A stretch of DNA of 64,000 bases from Rotaria macrura (Eukaryota; Rotifera; Eurotatoria; Philodinida; Philodinidae): contig OENT01000720.1 in NCBI GenBank assembly GCA_900239685.1, positions 18,266 to 82,265 on the forward strand, given 5' to 3'. Shown piece by piece: positions 51,655 to 61,353 of this stretch. The position numbers and the translations under genes were made by a program. The first letter of the stretch is position 1. Each line of letters begins with the position of its first letter. The notes under the pieces were generated by a model, which saw nothing but the letters and a program-made list of their open reading frames with translations, ran no database searches and was not told the origin of the DNA.

Positions 51655-54600
51655 CGTGATTTAGAATGGTTTGTTAAATGAAAGTGAAACGTAAGAGAAG
51701 AATATATGAAATTGGAAATGTATTGATGGTTGTTCTGTTTTTGTTAAATGCACATTTACGTATGGAATATATATATATATATATATTTACCTTGACAGGG
51801 AATTTATTTTCGATTCAATGCCACGCCACATTACTCAATAGGACAAGTGTTTTCATAAGGTAAAATTAATGTTTATCCAATCAAAACGAAAAACCTGGCG
51901 AGATTTCTCTTCGATTAATAGTGCCATCTGGATTTTCTTTCGATGTCTAGCCTGGAATCGAAAACTATCGAGTATTTATAATTCAACCTACTTTAAATAT
52001 CAATTTACATAATCGAATTGTAATGAGAGACTATAATAGACTGTTACTAATGATTGTGATGAGCTCTATTGTCATTTTCTTTGAACTTTGTCTTAATAAC
52101 TACGAATATTTTTCTCTCTTTTCATTGAACAAAGATACGTTAGTAAAATATATAGGCAAATGAGTACATTAAGAATACATCGAAAAACAATTCTCTAGTA
52201 ATACAACATATGCAGTTAGTTGATACGATCAAAGAAGCAGTGATAGTTCGTAGGTCATCGTCTTCCACAAATACACGCAAGCTAATTCGATGGCTTTCTA
52301 GACTTCATTAATTATCCAATGGTATCACGTCATTGCGATAATCGATATCTTGATATGTTGGATAGAACTCAAACAACGACAATCTTAGGATAACGACCCG
52401 CCGAATCATATTTGAATTATATCCCGGACTCTTACAGTTTGCTTTGAATACACTTGAAGAATGGTCCATGAAATGTCACACATAGTTTTTGTGTTGGTAT
52501 TCAACAAGAAGCCAAAGGGCTTTTTCGAAAATTGAATCCTCATTGATACTTGATTATTTTTGCATAGGCTAGAAAATAACAATCATAATCATATTTGTGT
52601 CTATTGTAAACCTAAGGCCGAATGTTTTAGACCGACGCAGTGTATTGTTCTCTAAAACGTAATACACCCGAGCCTACTTGCTAATAACCTCTGTTGGCCA
52701 TACAGTAGGATAAAAAAGTTACGATATCGTATCAGTTTGCTCCTGTAGCATTATCAAGAAATGTTATAAGTAAGTATGCTCGGTGTACTACCTTTTGGCG
52801 AACAATACATTTTGTCAGTCTAAAACATTCGTTCTTAGGTGTACAATAGGAATAAATATGACTAGTATTTTTATTTTGTAGCATAAGTAAAAACAATAAA
52901 ATCTCAACGACGATTCGATTTCCGAAAAGTATTTTTTCGTGTTGGATAACAGCACAAAACATATATGTCTGGCATTTCATGGGCTATTGTTCAATTTTAT
53001 TCTAAGCGAAACGTGAAGTTCTGGCTCGTATGTAAAATATTATCCAGCACCTTAATATATATTCAGTTAGACTACATTGATAGAGTTTTATTCGATACGA
53101 AAAGTCGTCTTTTGATGCTTTCTACACTCTTGTAAAGAAAAATTTTCAATATTCTTCAATAATCTTATGAGTAGCTGTAAATCTGTGTTATTCTACTTCA
53201 TTTGATTAATCATAAACTGAGTTAATCTGAGATTATGCGGTTAATTTATTAATGATTGATATGGGTCACTTCGGTGTTGTACTCAGTAGGCATTGAATTT
53301 TATGTTCAATGTGATCGATGAATGTTGTGGAAAAACTGTATTCTTTTCTTATAGCTAATAGCTTTTGAAGCAGGTATAATCTCTTACAAATCGAAACTTA
53401 ATCACAAAAAAGGCCATGGGACGTAAACGGCTCTCCCCGTCTCCTCTCCACCCCATACCTACTTATGATTACATCATTAACATCGATATGATATAATAAC
53501 GATTATTTATCGAAGAGAAGTGCGTAAGTGACGTCAGATAAGATCGCATTATTCACAATTGTACGAACATTTGTATAGATTAGAGAAGCTCATATAGCAA
53601 AGTAGTAAACTACTTGTAAACCTTGATGTCTGCTTTACTTTCCTTACTGAAGGATATATGCTGTCTGACAAGCTACTCTGTTGCTTTCTGTTGTGTACGT
53701 CAGAATACATTAATAAAACAGTAACAAATAGCACTATTTTAGATCTATCTAAAGTATGGCGTCGAAGACATTTTTGACCTTCATACCATTACAAATGTAC
53801 ATGTTATGAAAAAAGAGATTCTATCGTAAGACTATTTTAACTACCTATGATATTGTATTGATAAGTATATTGGCATAAAGATTCAATGACATATCTATTC
53901 GACTAATTATTTATGTCTGTTGTTAATTATATCCATTGAAGTTGAAATAATTCAGACTATCGATTAACCATGGCACATGATTGCTGTAAATTTTAGAAAA
54001 CACAAGGCAAAATACTTCTTCAGTTCTTCTTAGTTTTTCTCTTTATCGAAATAGATACTTTCTTAATTTAATAATTCATAAAAATCAAATTAAATCAAGA
54101 AAACTAAGAACATCTTTGGATATATAAAAAGTTTAACACAGAACAGGACACATCCCGAACTTGATAGGCATGTATAAATAAACTCGCAAAACCAATGAAA
54201 ATGCTAAAATTAATAGATATAAGTGTGTAATAATCTATGCTATTAAGATAACAAGAAAAAGTAAGAAAGAAAAATGAAAAAACGCCCGTGCAAAATTGAA
54301 TGAAATAAAAACGCGATGATAATGAATAATATTTCAAAAACCAAAACAAAGAAAAAAACGTGATATTAACTTTTGATTTTTTTGACATAAAACTTCAAAT
54401 CGCTGTGTAAAACAAAACAATCGGGAATGTTTGATGGGGCCATCAAGTAGTTGCATTTTTTTAAAAGATTTCTGTCCCTGAGTTGATCTAACAGAGAAAA
54501 AATGTAAGCCAAGAAATGCACGCCAATCATCCATAATCGTTTCCATACAGTGCAAGGTCAAGAGTAGCTATCGTACTTCGCAATCATATCTTTCCCATCG

Positions 54601-54784
54601 ATTCATTCCAGTTTTTTTCCTCATTTGTATAAACATTGCTCTTCATGAACAAGACAATTCTATTAAAGCCAAAAACAAACACATTGAAAAACGAAAGATA
54701 TTGTTTATCACCGGATAATCATAGAAAAACGTGAATAGCATTATCTTGTTTATTTATTTAACGAAAGACACGTATTCGAATTAA
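51655..54784. other. Intergenic region between MESD and the LRR gene
   Basis: The probable polyadenylation signal of the LRR gene (minus strand, 54749-54754) lies here, as does an AT microsatellite at about 51767-51786. I see no gene; the open stretches at 52732-52980 and 54104-54561 lack splice context and similarity. Confidence 0.5.
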
Positions 54785-57140
54785 TTAAACATTCGAACTC
54801 GTTGCTGGAACACGTTGAAATTTGCCTTTATGATGTATTTTAGGTGAATAATAACTGTAAAACCATATAATCGATCCGACAAGAATAATACTTAATATAG
54901 TAAGACCAACCAAGGATAATGATATCCATTTTAACATGGTATTCTTTTTTGCTATTTGATAGTATTCATCGTTGGTATTAGATAACGATTTAGCCTTGTG
55001 AATTGTTTTTGATGATTTAAAATTTGCGTCATGATCATCCGTTGGTATTGCATTTGGATCAATCGGCTTGTTGACTTTGAATGATGATGCATGTGAATCC
55101 TAAAGAATAAAATAAATGACTATTAGATGGGCGGACCAAAAAGAAAAAATCCAAGAAACAGCGAATTTTTGATTATCATTTAAGAGATTTCTCGTATATC
55201 TACTAACTGTTGTTTATGTGATAACATGTTAGGAAACAGGGTAAAAGATGAAGAAAAATACATAATAACATAATGATGTATGAAAAGGAAAGAGGCGAAT
55301 AAAAAAATTGATTTAAAAAACAAAACAAAACGATCACCAATGTGGTCCGTGATAGGAGTAAGTAGATGGATTATTCTGATTAAAATGTTTTCGAAATTGA
55401 TTTTTTCCCTTTCTCGTTCGCTTTCTAACCACGAAATAAGATCGTGGTGATGATGATGATAACTGTTTTGGCTGAATAATAATCACCTGTATTTCGGCAA
55501 ATGATGAACCATTTGAATCATAACTATCGTCATCTATTTTTCTATTATGATAAACAGGTGGATGTCGAGCTACATGATTTGGCTCATATTTTATTGTCGC
55601 TGTTGTTGTCGTTGTTAGTGCTGTTGCTGTTATAGCTGTTGACTGTGCTGGTTGATCATCAATAGGATAAAATGCTATTGGTAAATCAGATATACTTTCA
55701 TCAACAGATAGAATTGAATCTTGATTAACTTTATTGTCTTTCAATGGTAAACGAAAATTTTTCACAACCTCACATTCACTCAATTGACAACGTTCTTGCT
55801 GAGTATTTTGACACAAATCTAAATAAGTTTGTTCGGGTTTTTTGTTAACCATATGTAAAATAAAATCATAAACACAATCACAAAAGTCGGCTTGTGGCGG
55901 AAGAATAATCATAGATGGATTTAATTTTTGTTGTTTATTTAGATAACGGGCTAAAAAACATTTCGAAGTTGGATATAATTGATCAAGAACAACTTTTGAG
56001 AGGTCCAAACGTGTTAAGTAATCTAAATGATCGAGTGAACGTTCAGATAGGTAACGAACATTTTGTCCCAGTGTAAAAAATCGAATACGATTCACATGTT
56101 GAAATGTATTATCTAAATATGATGACAATGCTCATAAGCGAACAGAATTCCTTTTCATGTTGATTGTATTTACCTTTAATTGTTTCAGCATCAAGTTCAA
56201 CTTCTTCGAGATTTTGTAAATATTGAAAACCATCAAATGATCGATTGTCAAAGAAAAATTTTGGTCGAATTAAATGAACACCATTTAAATTATGATAATT
56301 GATAAATGTCGATGCATTGATTTTTCTTGGTTCATGAGCTTCAATTATCATTGAATTTACAGGATATTTTGGAAATTCTTCACTTGAAACAATTTCAGCC
56401 ATTTTTGTAAATTTTGCCGAACGAATTCGGCCTTTAAAGTATCGACTTAATGTTAAGTTTCTTCGAGGGGTACAACCTGAATAAAGAAAATATTCAATTT
56501 TATTAATTAGATCATGGAGATGAATCGTTGTCTAACCTTCGATTGATAAACTACCGATTTTGGTATTGTTGAAAATTTCTTCGAATGAATACGGTTCTAA
56601 TGATGAGCTATGTAAAGATAGGCGATCCACCGTTAAGTGATCGAAAGCCATGGGTGAGAATGATATGTGCCCATTCGAGGTTAACTCTAATGAAAGACTT
56701 GTTGTGAACTCGGACTTTTCACCGAATAATTGAAAAAATGAGTAATCTTCAAAATGTAATTTAGTATAATCTTGAAACGTTAATATGATTTTAATTGTTC
56801 TTTGTTTTACTCCTTGATATGAGGATGATGATGTTAATGATGTTGAACGAGGAAATAAATAAGATAATTGATTAATAAATGTTGCACTTATGTTAAATTC
56901 GTGCATATGAAATGTTAAATGAAACGAATCGAATGAACGTGGATGTTGTAATGTTGTATTTGTTATCTCGATTGTTCTATTCATCGGTGTAAAATGATTT
57001 ACACAACGTAATTGTTCGGTTTCATTATTTGATGATGAATGGCATTCACATGACATATTCTCAAGTACGTGGCATGGTTTAGCTCTCACCATTGTTATTG
57101 AACCAATAATGAAAACAATATTAAAAACTGTACGAACCAT
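54785..57140 (-). CDS. Leucine-rich-repeat single-pass membrane protein
   Basis: Exons 57140-56537, 56476-56174, 56112-55487 and 55099-54785 join in phase to 615 residues. A signal peptide (1 to about 20, MVRTVFNIVFIIGSITMVRA) precedes a cysteine cluster (CHVLENMSCECH, then a further Cys) like an LRR N-terminal cap. Irregular leucine-rich repeats follow (e.g. YLQNLEEVELDAE, LDHLDYLTRLDLSKVVLDQL). A C-terminal cap-like segment has several cysteines (FCDCVYDF, LDLCQNTQQERCQLSEC). A Ser/Thr-rich stalk leads to one hydrophobic helix at about 569-592 and a short basic tail. Many N-glycosylation sequons lie in the ectodomain. It is probably a cell-surface adhesion or receptor protein; no specific orthologue is recognised. 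If the last intron is retained, the frame runs 50 codons further to a TGA at 55336-55334 and would give a form without the membrane helix. Confidence 0.85.
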
Positions 57141-60002
57141 AGTTGTTTTATTCGTATGACTAGTGACTAGATTAAATCTAGAACCAAAAGAAATAAAACC
57201 AGGAGCAGCAATAAGAAGAATAATAGTACATTTTTATATATGTTTCTATCTGTTCATTGTAGATTTCTACATGTGCATACGTGATGGAACGTTATTACAC
57301 TGTCTTGTTACGTGTTATCTATACGGTCAAGATGCAAACTATTCACTCATTCATAGAAGAATACGACGATGATAAATAATCTGATAATGGCTATTTAAAA
57401 AAATGTGTTAGCTAAGTATTTACATATTTCTAAGTATTGCTTTTCTTTCCTTATAAAAATCTTATGTGTATATATAAAATGATTGATTTTTTTTTATTCT
57501 TCTAGATATCTTTTCATGTAATCATTGACCATCGATTGCTTGAAGGTCTATGGTGAACAGTGCACCTTATTGAGTAATCAAAAATGTGCATGTGAAAGTG
57601 CATATCAATAGTGCAATATGACAATAATCAAACAAACAAATAGAAAAAAGAAGAAGAAAATCTCGATCGTTCTTTCTTCTCTAAACATCCATCTCAAGCA
57701 TATAAACGAACATGAAATAAAATATGTGTCATTGTTCATCTCTTCTGAATCCATCAGTAATTCATACAAGTGATATTTAGTTTTTATTTATCATTATATA
57801 GATTTCTCTGAAAAGGAAAAATATTCAAGCGTAATCAATAGACTATGAATGAAAGAAAATTACATAATCAATAAAAAGGATCAAACAACCTTGTTCTACA
57901 AGGATGATACACTTATCGCTTTAGCAAAAAAGAAATAACGATGGTTAGGTCGAGTTCATCATTTTCTTTTTGTTCTATTATACTACATGATAGATTACCT
58001 TTCGAACTAGATTAGGTCGTAATCACACGATGTTTTGCAATATAAAATGTTGAAAATCATCATTAGTGACTCATAAGAACAATAGTAAAAGACGAAAATG
58101 ATCTATATGAGTACGTATTACCCATACTAATGAAACGATAACAAACCGCTGTCAACACTAATATCTTCTTCTCGTCAGACACAAATCTCAGAGATAAAAC
58201 AAACGTCAAAGCAAGAAAAATCCAAAACATCTATGTTTAGACTAGAAATATGTTCTTAGGCTTAACAAAAGGACATTTTGGCTGGAAAAGTGTTGACTTT
58301 TCTTGTTTCGTTTTGTTAAAACAACAAGAATTATATTATAAACATATAATGATAGACACGATAAATTTTACATCACTCACAAAGTATAGAACGACCTATT
58401 TGTGTAATCTTACAAGTATTTATCCTTGATAACCGTATCTTTTTACAAACGAGCAGCTATTCAAAATGAGAATGATAATGTCAATTTCTTTTCTCGATCC
58501 AAACACTTTACCTTGAAACTATGTCTCACATGTGTAACTTTAGTTTATAGTCAATCATAAAAATCATGCCAATACATTTCAACCTCGGCAAGGTTACATT
58601 GAAATGATGAAATCTACTACTAACCGACCGATTTTTTTATTTCTATATAATAGACATATCGCAATCGGAAATAGACCTTAACAGAAAATAACATTGATAA
58701 GAACTTCTTGAATTACTTTGAATCAATTAGAACAACAAAGAACACGAATGCTGTTTTTATTTCTAATGATATTTTTCATGTCATTTACTTATTTTATTTA
58801 GACAAACTAATCAATGAAATGTGTAAACTTCGAATATCTACGGGCTTTCTTAATATCTAGTTATTCTATTACATCTGAGATGTATCATTTTTGACATGTT
58901 TGAACTTATCGAGGAAGAAATAAGTTTTCTTTTTCGAAACGATCAACTTACCCACACCCTCTGTATTGTATAACAAAATCGAGTCGAGCAGTTTTTCTAT
59001 TTATACTGAGTGCTAATTATGATAAGAATGACTTGGCCTTTCTCGTTTTGTAAGTACAGATTCTAACTATCCATAGACGATATGTTATTATATATGCATA
59101 GAAATAGAAGCGAGAAGAAAGACGAAGAAAAAGAACCAGAAGAAGGAAAAAACCTGAGAAGAAACAAACCAAAAAACAGTAACTAGAAAAGCTACATAAT
59201 ACTTTCTTCTTGTCCCTTGTTGATGATTCTTTTTCTATCAGCTACTGTAGACAAAGATGAATAATCTAATGGAAAAAAATTCCTTAGTTTTATATAAACA
59301 ATTTGCCTTCTAAATTAGATCTTGTCTCTAATGAATAATTAAATCCTTCATTCGTTCTCAGGGTAACCATTCCGACTACCGCAAAGAGTCACATGAAAAC
59401 CGTATAAAAATAGCTTATTCATTCAATGACAGTCTTCGCAATCCATCAATCTATTTTAGTCGACGTAGTGTTTTTTACTATCATCAGTTTTTTTCACTAC
59501 TTCAAATGATTTATATCATTAAAGCAAAAGCACGATTTCATAGTGCCAATATATTCGTTCTCTTATCGTTTTTTGATACCACGTTCTTGAATCTGGGTTT
59601 AAGCAAAAGCATTGTTGAGAAAAAAATTGCACTTATGACAGTTGATAAATATTGATGACAAGATATACATTTTCCATGGACTAAAAATTCTTGGATACTT
59701 TTTGTCTTCGAGAGAAATGTAAGAGTTGGAAGGACTGAAAAATATTCTCTCGTTTCTTCAAGATTAGAGATTTTCATAGTTTCCTTCCGATTGTACAAAA
59801 CCATCGAAGCAGTAACGCAGATTCATTGTGGAATATTTTGCGTTGAACCATTCAAGACACGTTCAATGAATACGAAATATAGTCCATGGTAATTCGAGGA
59901 ATCAGTTCTTTATTTGTCAAATAGAAAAAAAAAGAAAAAAGTACTACAGTGCAAAGTCTACAGATAAAAAGAACAAACAACAAAATCAATGATATGTATT
60001 CA
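57141..60002. other. Intergenic region upstream of the LRR gene
   Basis: These 2.9 kb contain the LRR gene promoter and the 3' end of SMIM20. The open stretch at 59538-59804 on the minus strand has no similarity that I recognise. No RNA gene or repeat was seen. Confidence 0.5.
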
Positions 60003-60405
60003 TCAAGTTCTTTTTCTTTCGAATGGATCACGCCAAACAGGCAAACCTATGTAACAAATATTTAGATCCAAACGGCAAAGAATAGAGTTCAATTAATATT
60101 TACCAGCTGGTTGTACATCTTCAGGATTAATGCCAGCTCGATTGACTTTTTGAATGCTACCTATCATTTAACATCTGCTTAACAATTTATTCAAGGATAT
60201 TTTTTACAAAAACAAACATACGAAATCGTTCGATGTTAATATATGGGTAGAGAAATACAAGACTGAGTCCACCAACAATAGCCGTTAGAGTTGATACAAT
60301 AGCAATACGAGACCCATAACCTCCACTTTGTGCAGCGCTCCATTTCGATGGATTGACACGAAGATCAGGTCTAGGTAAACGTTTTACCATTTTTTCTTTA
60401 TTCAT
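60003..60405 (-). CDS. SMIM20: SMIM20/MITRAC7, mitochondrial inner-membrane COX1 assembly factor
   Basis: SMIM20 (MITRAC7) is a small inner-membrane protein that stabilises newly made COX1 during cytochrome c oxidase assembly. Exons 60405-60222, 60160-60104 and 60046-60003 give 94 residues. The membrane helix (SRIAIVSTLTAIVGGLSLVF) is followed by LYPYINIERFR and by the family signature: NRAGINPEDVQPAGLPVWRDPF here against [22 protein letters not shown] in human. The protein is about 27 residues longer than human SMIM20 (67), through an N-terminal extension rich in Lys/Arg and Pro. If ATG 60390 (MVKRLP) is used instead, five residues fewer are added. The start lies 41 bp after the RWDD2 stop codon on the same strand, with a splice-acceptor sequence in between. 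Confidence 0.92.
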
Positions 60406-60425
60406 TATTATGAATACAGTTCTGA

Positions 60426-60451
60426 TCTAAAATAGAAGCCTTATTTTTATT
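60426..60451 (-). promoter_or_regulatory. RWDD2 poly(A) signal and SMIM20 splice acceptor, operon-like junction
   Basis: Read on the minus strand, AATAAA (60451-60446) overlaps the RWDD2 stop codon TAA. Nineteen bases further on is CTTCTATTTTAG, a good 3' splice site whose exon side begins at 60426, leaving a 21-nt leader before the SMIM20 ATG at 60405. No donor in the short gap could pair with it, so a spliced-leader trans-splice acceptor is the simplest reading. Confidence 0.6.
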
Positions 60452-61353
60452 TTTTATCTGTTCCATTGACACCGAAAAAAACAGTAAACATTCGATCTAA
60501 TTGTTTCTCATGTAAATATTGATATAATTGTCCTAAATCGTGTTTATTCTGGTTATCATGAATAAAGCAAAGTTCTTGAAATACATTAAAACGTAAATTG
60601 TTATCATCGAAATGACCTAAAACTTCTTTTTCTCTAATTTGAATTTTTTTCCAAGTTAAATTTCTCAAACGTGTCCAAAATAGATCAACATCGGTTTCTT
60701 CTCCTTCGACACAGACTATACCGGGTTTACCAGGCATGGAAAAACCATTTAAATGTAATTCGTTAGCCCAATTTGTAATATTCTTTCGTTTTTCTATATT
60801 ATATATGTGATGACTGTAAATCCAAAGACGAGAATAGACCTTTTTCTTCAGATTTTCTTCATGGGTTGTTTTAGATATCACTTCATTGGATAGAAGAAAA
60901 AGTGTTTGATTGTCTTGAATCCACGAAAGAAATTCCATAACATAAGGTTCTTCGGATGGTATTCTACTATTTAAAAATTGTTTAACAGATTCATTAAATT
61001 TTTCATACGATTCCCTGGATAGATATGTACGTAAATGAACTTCAAATGGACATTCGGGATAATAAAGTGGATAGACAAATTGAAGCTCAACAGCTGTCTT
61101 GAAAAACACAACAAACGTAAAATATGAAATAAATTTCTTTCAAAAGACTATTTACATTAATTTCGTTTAGATGAAGTTTAAGAATAAACCGTAGATTTCC
61201 TTGAATATTCGCCGATCTATTATTGATAAATTCCTTCGCTTGATTAAAAGCTTCAATATCATCAAGATAAAATTCATCTGATGATGGATAACAGCATTGT
61301 AGTAATTCTATTTCATTTAATTGCTTTTCAACAGATAAACGCATCGAAGTCAT
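60447..61353 (-). CDS. RWDD2: RWD-domain protein of the RWDD2 family
   Basis: Two exons (61353-61156 and 61097-60447) encode 282 residues, close to human RWDD2A/B (about 290-320). Exon 1 holds the start of the RWD domain (QLNEIELLQCCYPSSDEFYL). Exon 2 continues with TAVELQFVYPLYYPECPFEV, the RWD hallmark YP.YP..P pattern. The C-terminal half has the DUF1115-type segment with RLWIYSHHIYNIEKRKNI, WANELHLNGFSMPGKPGIV and a WTRLRNLTWKKIQI stretch. The molecular function of this family is not established; RWD domains generally mediate protein contacts. A strong acceptor (CACTTCTTAG, exon side from 61385) lies 32 nt before the start. The gene immediately precedes SMIM20 and is probably co-transcribed with it. 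Confidence 0.92.

Noticed and set aside
54104-54561. Two overlapping minus-strand reading frames after the LRR gene
   Set aside because: They are low-complexity, aromatic-rich translations of AT-rich DNA, without splice context or similarity.
55334-55338. TG|GTGATC as splice donor of LRR gene exon 3
   Set aside because: It leaves two bases, which puts the membrane-helix exon out of frame; the donor at 55487 keeps phase and yields a sensible transmembrane end.
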